Shown here piece by piece: positions 52,001 through 60,740 of a stretch of 64,000 bases of DNA. The translations under genes were made by a program, and so were the position numbers. Each line of letters opens with the position of its first letter. Position 1 is the stretch's first letter. A model generated the notes under the pieces. That model saw nothing but the letters and a program-made list of their open reading frames with translations, was not told where the DNA came from and searched no databases. The DNA is from Comamonadaceae bacterium (GTDB lineage Bacteria; Pseudomonadota; Gammaproteobacteria; Burkholderiales; Burkholderiaceae_C), in NCBI GenBank assembly GCA_027483665.1, contig JAIXUC010000003.1:1-64000 (forward strand), in the 5' to 3' direction.

Positions 52001-52812
52001 TCGTCTGCCAGCACCGGATTGGCAACGGATCGAACATGGCGCACAGTGCCATCGGAGTGGCGCACCCTGAACCCCATGTCGAACTCGCGTTTCAATGCCG
52101 CGGTGCGCTGCCACTCGGCAAAGACGGCTGCCTTATCGTCCGGGTGCAGCGTGCCGCTCCAGCCGGTGCCGAGGGCTTCGCTTTCGGTCAAGCCGTAGAT
52201 GGCCTGCCAGCGTGCATTGGTAAAGGTGCACGCACCGGCCGCATCGGTCGCGAACACGCCCAGTGGAGACGCCTCGCTAAAGGTGCGAAAGCGCGCTTCG
52301 CTGGACACGAAGGCACGCGCCATCCTTCTGGACTCCAACGCCTGGACTGCGGCGATGGACAAGAGTCTCAAGGCTTCACGCTGCTTCTCGCTGAGCTTTC
52401 GGGGAACGCGGTCGATCACACACAGGGTGCCGACGTGGGCTCCATCGCTCAAGCGCAGCGTGGCACCGGCATAGAAGCGAATGTCAGGCGCTGCGGCGAC
52501 CAACGGGTTGTCGGCGAACCGCGGGTCGGCCAAGGCATCTGGAACTTCGAATACGCCCTCATCGAGGATGGCGTGGGCGCAGAACGCCACGTCGCGGGGC
52601 GTCTCGCTCACACCGGGCAAGCCAACGTTGGCCTTGAACCACTGGCGGTCGCTGTCGATCAGGCTGACGAGCGATATCGGTACCCCGCAGACCAATGCAG
52701 CCGTTGCCACCAAGGCGTCGAACTCGCGCTCGGGCTCAGTGTCGAGGACGTCCAGAAGCTCGAGTGCTCGCAGGCGCTCGGACTCGTCCAATGGCATCGG
52801 TGCTGTCAACAT
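49087..52812 (-). CDS. Multi-PAS diguanylate cyclase/phosphodiesterase
   Basis: A 1241-residue cytosolic c-di-GMP enzyme without membrane spans. A GAF domain (about 20-170) is followed by five PAS/PAC units (about 170-800). The GGDEF domain has LARLGGDEF near residue 893 and an intact RxxD inhibitory site (RARD) just before it. The EAL domain (about 985-1230) has EVL in place of EAL but keeps the asparagine in CINLSG, the glutamate in EITET, DDFGAG, KIDGSF and the terminal glutamine. Both activities appear possible. It is monocistronic. Confidence 0.92.
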   Translation of the reverse strand: MLTAPMPLDESERLRALELLDVLDTEPEREFDALVATAALVCGVPISLVSLIDSDRQWFKANVGLPGVSETPRDVAFCAHAILDEGVFEVPDALADPRFADNPLVAAAPDIRFYAGATLRLSDGAHVGTLCVIDRVPRKLSEKQREALRLLSIAAVQALESRRMARAFVSSEARFRTFSEASPLGVFATDAAGACTFTNARWQAIYGLTESEALGTGWSGTLHPDDKAAVFAEWQRTAALKREFDMGFRVRHSDGTVRHVRSVANPVLADDGQITGYVGSAEDVTEQLLVRRAVEDERQRLAAIIQGTGAGTWEWNVQTGETRFNERWAEIVGMTLADLSPTSIQTWADLVHPEDLARSGALLQAHFSGEVAAYDCEARMRHRDGHWVWVHDRGRVLTRTSDGQPEWMFGTHMDITVRKAQEEKLRRSEDLLNRTGALAQVGGWELDITRGIVTWSEQTCRIHGVEPGYQPQLAEAIEFYAPQARPVIEGAVAKAMTDGQDWDLELPFIQRSGQRIWVRAVGHAEFEGGKPVRLFGAFQDITQRVTDRQELLNTHERMSLATKSGGIGVWEWDPQAGTLNWDAQMYALYGLPAGTGTDGYALWARHLHPDDRSRAEREVQESANGGSDFRSEFRVVWNDGSVHHLRGSGRVTRDAQGQALRMVGVNWDVTPLRQLTNQLAEQHELLRVTLQSIGDAVITTDAQSRVTWLNPAAERMTGWLSAEALGRPLAQVFHIVNEETRLPAESPVATCLQHDKIVGLPKHTVLISRNGEEFGIEDSAAPIRNPSGDVLGAVLVFHDVTEQRRLSGEMSYRATHDALTGLINRAEFETRLRRTLDKAHEERSEHALMYIDLDQFKLVNDACGHSVGDQLLQQVAKLLKEAVRARDTLARLGGDEFAVVLEHCTADQAGRLAQQICDRMEEFRFLHDERRFRIGTSIGLVPLDNRWANTAAAIQAADASCFAAKEAGRNRVHAWLDTDKAIRARHGEMQWATRLEQALDEDRFVLYAQRIEPLTNASPGLHAEVLIRLLETDGSLTLPGAFLPAAERFHMATRIDRWVLKRAVKHIQTMPELAALDTLCINLSGQSVGDRAFHRHAIDALADAGSAVCQRICLEITETAAITNMTDAAIFIEQARALGVRIALDDFGAGASSFGYLKTLKVDLLKIDGSFIRDVLEDPLDDAAVRCFVDVARVVGVETVAEFVDRPEVLERVRQIGVDYAQGFLLHKPEPIENMFRLGVG

Positions 52813-53029
52813 GGTGTGGCTTTCGCTCGATCAACCATCTAGTTTCGCTACTTTTCGTCTCTCTTGACTACGTGATTTACCTGTAGATCGGTGCAACTGG
52901 ACGCGGAATGCATGCCGTATCGTGGAATGGGGAGCGCCGCCGTCCAGATTCAAATGCTCTGCCGGATAACTGCTGCGCGGCGATTCATCCAGGGATGCCG
53001 CCGACTGCTGTGAGTCGTCAACAGACCCC

Positions 53030-54916
53030 TCACTCCACCGTCACACTCTTGGCCAAGTTCCTCGGCTTATCGACATCGGTGCCTCTGGCACAAGCCGTGT
53101 GATACGCCAGCAGTTGCAGCGGCACGACGTGCAGCAGGGGTGACAGCGGGCCGTAGTGTTCTGGCATGCGGATGACGTGCACGCCTGGGCCTGCCTGGAT
53201 GTGCGTGTCGGCGTCGGCCAGCACGTACAGCACGCCGCCTCGGGCGCGCACTTCTTGCAGGTTGCTTTTGAGCTTTTCCACCAGCGCGTCGTTGGGGGCG
53301 ACCGTGACCACCGGCATGGCGCTGGTCACCAGGGCCAGCGGGCCGTGTTTGAGTTCGCCTGCCGGGTAGGCCTCGGCATGGATGTAGCTGATTTCCTTGA
53401 GCTTGAGCGCGCCTTCCAGCGCCACGGGGTAGTGCAGGCCGCGTCCCAGGAACAGCGCGTTTTCTTTGCTGGCGAAGTCTTCTGCCCAGGCGATGATTTG
53501 TGGCTCCAGGGCCAGCACGCTTTGCAGCGCCACGGGCAGGTGGCGCATGGCTTTGAGGTGCGCGGCCTCTTGCTCTGGCATGAGCCGCCCGCGGGCTTGG
53601 GCCAATGCCAGCGTCAGCAAGAACAGGCCGGCCAATTGGGTGGTGAAGGCTTTGGTGGAGGCCACGCCAATTTCCACACCAGCGCGGGTGATGTAGGCCA
53701 GCGCGCATTCGCGCACCATGGCGCTGGTGGCCACGTTGCAGATGGTCAGCGTGTGGCGCATCCCCAGGCTTTGCGCGTGGCGCAGCGCGGCCAGGGTGTC
53801 TGCGGTTTCACCGGACTGGCTGATGGTGACCACCAGCGTGTTGGGGTGCGGCACCGAATCGCGGTAGCGGTATTCGCTGGCCACTTCCACCTGCGTGGGC
53901 ATCTGGGCGATCGACTCGAGCCAGTACTTGGCCACGCAGCCGCTGTAGTAGCTGGTGCCGCAGGCGAGGATGAGCACGCGGTCAACTTGGCCGAACACGG
54001 CGTGCGCGTTTTGGCCCGGCGCGTGGTTCATCTGCGCGTCGAACAGGTCTGCGGTGACGCCTTCCACGCCTTCGAGCGTGTCTGCAATGGCGCGCGGCTG
54101 CTCGAAGATTTCTTTTTGCATGTAGTGGCGGTAAGGCCCCAACTCGGCAGCACCGCTGTGCGCCAGCACGGTCTTCACAGGGCGCGTCACGGGCTTGTGT
54201 TCGCGGTCCACCACCCAGTATTTGCCCAGTTGCACGTCCACCACGTCGCCTTCTTCCAGATAGACGATCTGGTCGGTGACACCGGCCAGGGCCATGGCGT
54301 CGCTGGCCAGAAAGTGCTCGCCGTGCTCCACGCCGACGCCAGTGCCCACGCCCAAGATCAGCGGCGAGCCAGCGCGCGCGCCCACCACCCGCTGCGGCTC
54401 ATCCCGCGCCATCACGGCAATGGCGTAGGCGCCATGCAGCTGCACCACGGCGGCCTTGACGGCATCGAACAGGTCGCCTTCGTAGAGGCTGTCCACCAAG
54501 TGCGCGATCACCTCGGTGTCGGTCTGGCTGGCAAAGACATAGCCCTTGGCCTGCAAGCGCTCGCGCAGCGCGTCGTGGTTTTCGATGATGCCGTTGTGAA
54601 CCAAGGCCACACGGGCTGGGCGCTGGGCCGCGTCTGCGCCGGGGCCGTGGCTGAAGTGCGGGTGCGCGTTGTGGACCGCTGGCGCGCCGTGCGTGGCCCA
54701 ACGCGTGTGGGCAATGCCTGTCAGCCCCTGGATGTGCTCGGTCTGCACCTGCGCCATCAGCTCGGACACCCGCGCTGTGCTGCGCGCGCGCTGCAAGCCG
54801 CCCGCATGAACCGCGACACCGCAAGAGTCGTAGCCGCGGTATTCAAGCCGCTGCAAACCTTGAACCAGGATCGGGACGATGTCCCGCTGTGATACCGCGC
54901 CGACGATGCCGCACAT
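53030..54916 (-). CDS. glmS: Glutamine-fructose-6-phosphate aminotransferase
   Basis: A 628-residue enzyme making glucosamine-6-phosphate, the first step to UDP-GlcNAc. The amidotransferase nucleophile Cys2 is in MCGIVGAVS, followed by [10 protein letters not shown]. The two SIS isomerase domains contain [21 protein letters not shown] and HGPLALV. The terminal AKSVTVE is conserved. glmU, which uses the downstream product, lies 1.2 kb away on the same strand. No glmS ribozyme is expected or visible. Confidence 0.97.
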   Translation of the reverse strand: MCGIVGAVSQRDIVPILVQGLQRLEYRGYDSCGVAVHAGGLQRARSTARVSELMAQVQTEHIQGLTGIAHTRWATHGAPAVHNAHPHFSHGPGADAAQRPARVALVHNGIIENHDALRERLQAKGYVFASQTDTEVIAHLVDSLYEGDLFDAVKAAVVQLHGAYAIAVMARDEPQRVVGARAGSPLILGVGTGVGVEHGEHFLASDAMALAGVTDQIVYLEEGDVVDVQLGKYWVVDREHKPVTRPVKTVLAHSGAAELGPYRHYMQKEIFEQPRAIADTLEGVEGVTADLFDAQMNHAPGQNAHAVFGQVDRVLILACGTSYYSGCVAKYWLESIAQMPTQVEVASEYRYRDSVPHPNTLVVTISQSGETADTLAALRHAQSLGMRHTLTICNVATSAMVRECALAYITRAGVEIGVASTKAFTTQLAGLFLLTLALAQARGRLMPEQEAAHLKAMRHLPVALQSVLALEPQIIAWAEDFASKENALFLGRGLHYPVALEGALKLKEISYIHAEAYPAGELKHGPLALVTSAMPVVTVAPNDALVEKLKSNLQEVRARGGVLYVLADADTHIQAGPGVHVIRMPEHYGPLSPLLHVVPLQLLAYHTACARGTDVDKPRNLAKSVTVE

Positions 54917-54965
54917 GAAAGAGCCTTTGCCGAAAAGAAGTTGGGCGGATGCTAGGCCGCCTGAC

Positions 54966-55010
54966 TTGATTTTTTGTATCGAATTTCTAATTTAAATGAA
55001 ACAATAGTTG
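54966..55010. promoter_or_regulatory. AT-rich divergent region between glmS and the Lrp-type gene
   Basis: This is the most AT-rich stretch in its neighbourhood. An imperfect dyad TTGTATC (54974-54980) with GAAACAA (54998-55004) lies about 50 bases before the Lrp-type start. Lrp proteins often control themselves and a divergent neighbour through such sites. Confidence 0.4.
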
Positions 55011-55054
55011 CCGATCGGTTGTTCGTGGCTTTTTATTTCAAAAGAGTTGACTTT

Positions 55055-55555
55055 ATGAATCGCATAGAACTCGATGACTTGGACTTGCGCCTGCTGGCTC
55101 AGCTGCAGCAAGACGCCTCACTCAGCAACTTGGGCCTAGCCGAGCGGGTGCATGCATCGGCCCCCACCTGCTTGCGACGCGTCAAGCGCCTGCTGGAAGC
55201 GGGTTTGATCGAGCGGCACATCGCGGTGCTGAGCCCCGAGCGATTGGCGCAAAGCCTGGGACACGGGCTGACCGCCATCATCGAGGTGAGCCTGGACCGG
55301 CAAGACGCGCAATCGCTGGCGTCTTTTGAGGCGCTGGCCGTGGCCGAAGCCTGGGTGCAGCAGTGCTACCGCCTGTCGCCCGGGCCAGACTTTTGTTTGG
55401 TGGTGCACACGCCCGACATGCCAGGCTACTTGGCACTCACCCAGCGCCTGTTCACCGCACAGGCCAACGTGCGCAATGTGCGGGCCTTCTTCGCCACGCG
55501 CCGGGCCAAGTTTGGTGCAGCGCTGCCGCTACCCGTCACTGCTGCCGGTGTCTGA
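55055..55555 (+). CDS. Lrp/AsnC family transcriptional regulator
   Basis: A 166-residue regulator. An N-terminal helix-turn-helix (residues about 4-60, LDDLDLRLLAQLQQDASLSN then LAERVHASAPTCLRRVKRL) is followed by the RAM ligand-binding domain (about 68-150) with CYRLSPGPDFCLVVHTPDM. The ATG at 55055 gives the normal N-terminus; an upstream frame from 54974 adds a non-homologous leader. It is transcribed away from glmS. Ligand and targets cannot be read. Confidence 0.9.
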   Translation: MNRIELDDLDLRLLAQLQQDASLSNLGLAERVHASAPTCLRRVKRLLEAGLIERHIAVLSPERLAQSLGHGLTAIIEVSLDRQDAQSLASFEALAVAEAWVQQCYRLSPGPDFCLVVHTPDMPGYLALTQRLFTAQANVRNVRAFFATRRAKFGAALPLPVTAAGV

Positions 55556-55570
55556 TGACCGGCTCGCTGT

Positions 55571-55609
55571 CCGTTCGGGCAGAGCCCTTCGACAAGCTCG
55601 GGCGAGCGG
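55571..55609. repeat. REP-like intergenic palindromic sequence
   Basis: A sequence with the core GCCCTTCGACAAGCTCGGGC flanked by CCGTTCGGGC lies between convergent genes. The GCCCTTCGACAAGCTC motif is familiar as a dispersed extragenic repeat in this order. Only one copy is in the window, so it cannot be proven repetitive here. Confidence 0.5.
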
Positions 55610-55617
55610 AGTTGGTC

Positions 55618-56085
55618 TCAGCCCGGCGCGCGTTGGTTGATGTCCACCCAAAACTTGCAGGCATAGCGCATGGCCTCGGTGAACTCCACAAAGTCCACGG
55701 GCTTGCACATGTAGGCACTCGCGCCCGCCTGATAGGCACGCTGGCGGTCGCTGGGCTCGTTGGAAGAGGTGAGCATGACCACCGGCGTGTGCGCCAAGGC
55801 GGCGTGGGCACGCATTTCACGCAGCACAGAAAAACCGTCGCCCATAGGCAGCTTCAAGTCCAGAAACACCAGCGCAGTCTGGCGCGGCGGCGCACTGGTG
55901 TAGCGACCGCGGCGAAACAGGTAATCCAGGGCTTGCGCTCCGCTTCGCGCATGGACCACGCTGCCTTGCAAGCCCAGGCGGTCGAGCGCGAGCAAACTCA
56001 ACTCGGCGTCGCCGGGGTTGTCTTCTACCAGCAAGATGGGGTGCTGCGCTTGCAGCGCGTCTAAAGGGTCGACCTGCATGTTCAT
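55618..56085 (-). CDS. Single-domain response regulator (CheY/Rcp1-like)
   Basis: A 155-residue receiver domain without an output domain. Acidic residues are in ILLVEDNPGDAEL, the phospho-acceptor in VFLDLKLPMGDG, and the switch residues in MLTSS and CKPVDF. Its start overlaps the glmU stop by 4 nt (ATGA), so the two are translated together. The cognate kinase is not identified. Confidence 0.9.
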   Translation of the reverse strand: MNMQVDPLDALQAQHPILLVEDNPGDAELSLLALDRLGLQGSVVHARSGAQALDYLFRRGRYTSAPPRQTALVFLDLKLPMGDGFSVLREMRAHAALAHTPVVMLTSSNEPSDRQRAYQAGASAYMCKPVDFVEFTEAMRYACKFWVDINQRAPG

Positions 56086-57557
56086 GCCTTGCTCGGACGT
56101 TTGTAGCCCGTCACGCTCATGGCCTTGCCGCGCGCCACCGTCAGCGCGCCCGGTGCTGTGCTCTTGGTGAGGGTGGAGCCAGCGCCCACCGTGCCGCCAG
56201 CGCCCACCGTGATGGGCGCCACCAGCACGCAGTTGCTGCCCACATGCACGTCGTCTTCAATCACGGTGCGGTGCTTGTTGGCACCGTCGTAATTGGCGGT
56301 GATGCTGCCAGCGCCGTAGTTCACGCGCTCGCCCACCGTGGCGTCACCCAAGTAGGCCAGGTGGTTGGCCTTGGCACCGGCAGCGAGGGTGCTGTTTTTC
56401 ACTTCGACAAAGTTGCCGATGTGAACCTGCGCGCCCAGCACCGTGCCGGGCCGCAGCCGCGCAAACGGCCCCACCGTGGCACCAGCCCCCACCTGCACCG
56501 GCGCAGAGCCGCCTTCAATGTGCGTGAAGGGGTGAATGGCAGCGCCGGCCGCCACGTGGACATTCTTCAACACGCAGTGGGCACCCACGCGCACGCCGTC
56601 GCCCAGCACCACATCGCCCTCAAACACGCAGTTGACGTCGATCTCGACGTCTTGTCCGCAGCGCAGCGTGCCGCGTACGTCCAGGCGGGCGGGGTCGGCC
56701 AAGCGCACGCCCTGTGCCATCAGGCTTTGCGCGTGGCGCTGCTGCCAAGCACGTTCCAGCTCAGCCAGTTGTGCGGGCGTGTTCACGCCAGCCACTTGGA
56801 CCACATCGGCCAAGCGGTGGGCCAGCACAGGGTGGCCGCTGGCCACAGCCAAGCGCACCACATCGGTGAGGTAGTACTCGCCTTGTGCGTTGTCGTTGGT
56901 CAGGGCCGCCAGCCAAGTTTTGAGGGCGGCTGAGGGTGCGGCCAGAATGCCGCTGTAGACCTCGGTGATGGCGCGCTGTGCTTCGGTGGCGTCTTTGTGT
57001 TCGATGATGGCCTGCACCTGCTGGCCATCGCTGCTGCGCACGATGCGCCCATATCCGGCGGGATTGGGCAAGTCCATGGTGAGCAACACCAGCGCGCCCT
57101 CCGACTGCACGGCGTCCGCCTCACCCGCTGAAGCCCGCCCAAGCCTTGAGGCTGGTGCGATCAGGGATGCCAGCGTGTCGGCTTCGATCAGGGGCACGTC
57201 GCCTGAGAGCACCAGCACCACACCATCGTCGGGCAAGTGAGGAAGCGCTTGCTGCACCGCATGCCCAGTGCCCAGTTGGGGCTCTTGGCGAACGGCACGC
57301 GTAGTTGTGCGGCCATCTTCACGGGCGCCGAGGCTGGCTTCGACCTCGGCCGCGCCATGTCCCGTGACGACGATGCATTGAAGGGGCTTTAGCCCAGCAG
57401 CCGTATCAAGCACATGATCGAGCAAGGCGCGCCCGGCCAGTCGGTGCAACACTTTGGGCACTGCGCTCTTCATGCGCGTACCCTTGCCTGCAGCCATCAC
57501 CACCACATGCAGCTCGACGCCCGGGGCGAAGCCGCTGCTTCCTGCGGAATTCAACAT
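56082..57557 (-). CDS. glmU: Bifunctional GlmU: N-acetyltransferase / uridylyltransferase
   Basis: A 491-residue enzyme converting glucosamine-1-phosphate to UDP-GlcNAc. The uridylyltransferase nucleotide loop reads MAAGKGTRMKSAVPKVLHRL, and the left-handed beta-helix acetyltransferase domain has GKGVRVGAH-type hexapeptides (as GDGVRVGAHCVL), NFVEVKNSTLA and NYDGANKHRT. The chosen ATG at 57557 begins MLNSAGSSG. It overlaps by two bases the ATG of the divergent lipoprotein gene, because CATG is shared. Confidence 0.94.
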   Translation of the reverse strand: MLNSAGSSGFAPGVELHVVVMAAGKGTRMKSAVPKVLHRLAGRALLDHVLDTAAGLKPLQCIVVTGHGAAEVEASLGAREDGRTTTRAVRQEPQLGTGHAVQQALPHLPDDGVVLVLSGDVPLIEADTLASLIAPASRLGRASAGEADAVQSEGALVLLTMDLPNPAGYGRIVRSSDGQQVQAIIEHKDATEAQRAITEVYSGILAAPSAALKTWLAALTNDNAQGEYYLTDVVRLAVASGHPVLAHRLADVVQVAGVNTPAQLAELERAWQQRHAQSLMAQGVRLADPARLDVRGTLRCGQDVEIDVNCVFEGDVVLGDGVRVGAHCVLKNVHVAAGAAIHPFTHIEGGSAPVQVGAGATVGPFARLRPGTVLGAQVHIGNFVEVKNSTLAAGAKANHLAYLGDATVGERVNYGAGSITANYDGANKHRTVIEDDVHVGSNCVLVAPITVGAGGTVGAGSTLTKSTAPGALTVARGKAMSVTGYKRPSKA

Positions 57558-58446
57558 GCCTGGACTTTCTAAAAGTGCGCGGATTATCACGGTCGTGCTG
57601 ACGGCGTTCTTGCTGCAAGCCTGCAGTGCGATCCGGCTGGTTTACAACCAGGCGCCTGAGTTGCTTTACTGGCAACTCGACGGCTACGTGGACTTCACGG
57701 ACGCACAAACCCCGCGCGTGCGCGACGACTTGGCCACGCTGATGCTTTGGCATCGCCAAGAGCAGATGCCGCGATACGCACAAACGTTGGCTCAAGCCCA
57801 GTCGCTGCTGCAAAGCGCGGGGCCGGTCCAGCCCGAGCAAGTGTGCGCTGTCTTGCAAGGTTTTCAGGCCACGCTGCCCGCGTTCACTGAACGTTTTGCC
57901 GCCGCAAGCGCTTGGCTGCCTGCCAGTTTGACGCCCGCGCAGTTCAATCAATTGCAGGCGAAGTGGGCCAAGGGAGACACCGAATTTCGTGAGGAGTGGC
58001 TCGATGCGAACCCCAAGGAGGTGTTCGAGCGGCGGCTCACCCGCTTTGTCGATCGCAGTGAAACCTTCTACGGGCGCCTGAGCGCTGTGCAGCGCGAGTT
58101 GCTGCGCGAGCACGTGGCAGCCTCACCGTTTGATCCGGCGATCGCTTCGGCAGAACGCCAGCGTCGCCAGCAAGACCTGCTGGCCGCGGTGCGCCTATCG
58201 GCAGCGGCGGATTCCGACGCGCAGCGTGCAGCGCCTCTGGTCGCCTGGGCCAACCGCGCACTGCAGCCACCCGAGCCCGCCGCGCGCGCTCACCTGCAAG
58301 CCAATCTGCGCCACGCCTGCGTGGGCATTGCGCGCTTGCACAACAGCACCACAGAAGCTCAGCGCACGCGTGCTTTAGGCGTCTTGAAAAACTACGAAAG
58401 AGACGCGCTGCAGCTGGCCGCTGCAACCCCCGCGCTGCTGAAATAA
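57556..58446 (+). CDS. DUF6279 family lipoprotein
   Basis: A 296-residue predicted lipoprotein. The signal ITVVLTAFLLQACSAI ends in a lipobox LQAC. The family pattern continues with RLVYNQAPELLYWQLDGYVD and is helical throughout. The ATG at 57556 leads straight into the signal peptide; an open frame from 57454 adds an unlikely leader. It is divergent from glmU with overlapping start codons. Function is unknown. Confidence 0.85.
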   Translation: MPGLSKSARIITVVLTAFLLQACSAIRLVYNQAPELLYWQLDGYVDFTDAQTPRVRDDLATLMLWHRQEQMPRYAQTLAQAQSLLQSAGPVQPEQVCAVLQGFQATLPAFTERFAAASAWLPASLTPAQFNQLQAKWAKGDTEFREEWLDANPKEVFERRLTRFVDRSETFYGRLSAVQRELLREHVAASPFDPAIASAERQRRQQDLLAAVRLSAAADSDAQRAAPLVAWANRALQPPEPAARAHLQANLRHACVGIARLHNSTTEAQRTRALGVLKNYERDALQLAAATPALLK

Positions 58447-58485
58447 GCGGCAAACAGGCTGGTCGAGCGGGCTTGCATCAGCCGC

Positions 58486-59478
58486 TCAGTCTTGCAAGGC
58501 GGCCCACATCTCGCGGTCGCGCTCGGCGGTCCAGATGCGTGGATTTTTGACGCCCCGCGCTTCGTCGTAAGCCCGGCTCACGTCAAAGGGCAGGCAGTGT
58601 TCATAGATGAAGACGTGGCCGAAGACCGGGTCCATCGCAGCGCGGGTGTGCGCCATGGCGGCCTTCAAGTCCAAGCCCTGGGCCGCGGCCTCTTGGGCGC
58701 AGCGGTAGAGCGTTTCCACCCAGCGCTTGGTGTAGTCGAGTGCCAACTCCACCTGCTGAGCGCCCCGCATGGCCTCTCCCCGGCCGGGCATGAGTGCCGT
58801 GGCACCCAGCCTGCGCAGCACTTCCAAGGTGGCGGGCCACTCTTGCAGTTGCGCGTCTCCGGTGTAGACGCCGGCTTCGAACTCCACCAGATCGCCGGAA
58901 TACAGCACGCCTTCTGAAGGCAGCCAGGCCACGGTGTCGCCGCGCGTGTGGCCTGGGCCTGGGTGAAACACCTCGACGACCACACCGCCCAAATCGATCG
59001 ACAGCCGGCCGGGCACTTCGCCAGCCACCGGGTTGCCGCCGCCGACCACCAGCGTGGGCCAGGTCAGGCCAGGGATGCTCTCGGCGTTGCGAAACAGGCG
59101 CGGGAATCGCTCCATCTCGCTTTGCATGTCTTGTGCGCCACGCTCTTGAATGAGCTCCAGCGTGCCTTGGCTGGCAATCACGGTGGCCGCGCCCTCGGCT
59201 TGGTAGGCGCTGGCGCCCAGCACCCGCACCGCGTGGTAGTGCGTGAGCAGCACGTAGTCGATGGGTTTGTCGCTCACCTCGCGGATGCGTGCAATCAGGT
59301 CGCGCGCCATGGCTGGTGTGGCCGTGGTGTCGCAGACCATGATGGCGCGCTCGCCGATGATGACGCCAGAGTTCGGGTCGCCCTCGGCGGTGTAGGCCCA
59401 GCCGTGCGCACTGAGCTGCTCGAAGCTGATTTTTCTGTCGGCCATGTCGGCCTGTGAGGCAAATGCTTTGGTGCTCAT
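58486..59478 (-). CDS. MBL-fold metallohydrolase-like protein with degenerate metal site
   Basis: A 330-residue metallo-beta-lactamase-fold protein. The usual HxHxDH motif reads THYHAVRVLGA, so the Asp and last His are missing. Later ligands are partly kept (GPGHTRGDT, YSGDLVEF), while the final site is PGRGEAM where a His is normal. It may bind one metal or use a different chemistry. It is the last gene of the tetR-MFS-MBL operon (4-nt overlap), hinting at a shared substrate with the transporter. Confidence 0.83.
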   Translation of the reverse strand: MSTKAFASQADMADRKISFEQLSAHGWAYTAEGDPNSGVIIGERAIMVCDTTATPAMARDLIARIREVSDKPIDYVLLTHYHAVRVLGASAYQAEGAATVIASQGTLELIQERGAQDMQSEMERFPRLFRNAESIPGLTWPTLVVGGGNPVAGEVPGRLSIDLGGVVVEVFHPGPGHTRGDTVAWLPSEGVLYSGDLVEFEAGVYTGDAQLQEWPATLEVLRRLGATALMPGRGEAMRGAQQVELALDYTKRWVETLYRCAQEAAAQGLDLKAAMAHTRAAMDPVFGHVFIYEHCLPFDVSRAYDEARGVKNPRIWTAERDREMWAALQD

Positions 59479-60740
59479 GGTGTACCTGTGTAGGGTGGCT
59501 GGGGCAGCGCTGTCGAATTATGGGCACCCACAGCAGGTGCGCGGGTTGCGCGCCAGCCAGCCCAAGCGCCCAGCACGCAAAAGCCCAGCAGCGCACACGC
59601 CAAGCCGAGCAAGCCCGCCACGTCGAACAACGCGCCGCCCAGCGATGGGCCAATGGTGGTGCCTCCGGTGTAGGCCGTCACCAGCAAAGCCATGGCCTTG
59701 ACCAGGTCGGGGCCGCTGAGTCGGTGGCCCAGCTCAATGACCACCAGGGTGTAGACCGCGCCGCCCACGCCACCCAGAACAAAACCCACCACCCACAGCA
59801 CCTGTTGCGGGTGGGCAGCGCCCAGCACAAACCCGGCAGTGGTCAACAACAACAGCCCCCAAGTGAATGCCATGGCCCGGCGCAGGCCGATGCGGTCGGC
59901 CAGCAGGCCGAAAGGCGCTTGCAGCAGCGCGCTGCCAGCGCCAATCAGCGCGCCCAGAGCCGCAGCGGAGGTCACATCAAAACCCACGCGCAGGGACACA
60001 CCCGGCAGCAAAGCCGAGCTGCCCGACTCCAGCAGACCGCCCAACACGGCCACCCACGCCAAGGGCTGCGCCATGCGCCGCCACGCCAGCGGGCGTTTGG
60101 ACAAGTGTTCAAGGTCGGGTTCGCTGCGCACGCTGTCGGCCGACGGCGTTGACGCTGCGCCGCCAGGGGTGTGGCGCAAGGCGAGGCTGGCCAGCAGGCA
60201 CGCCGCCATGAGCCCCGCTGCCACACCAAACACAGGCCATTGAAGCTTTTGCGCGAGCAGCATCAGGGCCGGGCCAGAGACCATCCCCAGGCCCACTGAA
60301 GTTTCGAACAAGCCCACAAAGAAGCCGCGCCGCTCGGCGGGGGCCGCTTCGGCCAGCCAGCTCTCGCCCGTGACCCACACCAAGCCACCGGCCCAGCCCA
60401 AAACCAGCACCCCGGCCGTCCAGCCAGCGTAACTGTCATGCAAGCCCAAACTGACCACAGCCGCAAACGACAGCGCACAGGCTCCGATGAAGCTGCCGGC
60501 AAAACCCGCGCGCTTCACCACGAAGTGCGCCACCAAGCTGGCCAACAAAATGCCCACCCAAAAAGCAGATGCCACCAGCCCTACCAAGAAGGCCGACAGG
60601 CCACGCTGGGTGAGCGTGAAGGCGATTTGCGTGAGCGCCACGAACTCGCTGGCGACAAACAGAAAGTAAACAGCGGGCACCAGCCACAGCACCCGCAGCG
60701 AGCCCGTGCCACCCAGTTTTTGTGAGGCTGTCGTTGTCAT
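59475..60740 (-). CDS. MFS transporter
   Basis: A 421-residue major facilitator protein with about 12 spans in two halves separated by a hydrophilic loop (about residues 193-217). The first half has LSAFLVGLVASAFWVGILLA then FVVKRAGFAGSF, and the second half repeats with FGLLADRIGLRRAMAFTWG. Overlaps by 4 nt with tetR upstream and the MBL gene downstream suggest tight coupling. Efflux controlled by the TetR protein is likely; the substrate is unknown. Confidence 0.9.
   Translation of the reverse strand: MTTTASQKLGGTGSLRVLWLVPAVYFLFVASEFVALTQIAFTLTQRGLSAFLVGLVASAFWVGILLASLVAHFVVKRAGFAGSFIGACALSFAAVVSLGLHDSYAGWTAGVLVLGWAGGLVWVTGESWLAEAAPAERRGFFVGLFETSVGLGMVSGPALMLLAQKLQWPVFGVAAGLMAACLLASLALRHTPGGAASTPSADSVRSEPDLEHLSKRPLAWRRMAQPLAWVAVLGGLLESGSSALLPGVSLRVGFDVTSAAALGALIGAGSALLQAPFGLLADRIGLRRAMAFTWGLLLLTTAGFVLGAAHPQQVLWVVGFVLGGVGGAVYTLVVIELGHRLSGPDLVKAMALLVTAYTGGTTIGPSLGGALFDVAGLLGLACALLGFCVLGAWAGWRATRAPAVGAHNSTALPQPPYTGTP

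Noticed and set aside
50218-54892. Plus-strand open frames of 874 and 578 codons over the GGDEF-EAL and glmS genes
   Set aside because: They are shadows of real minus-strand genes with no family signatures.
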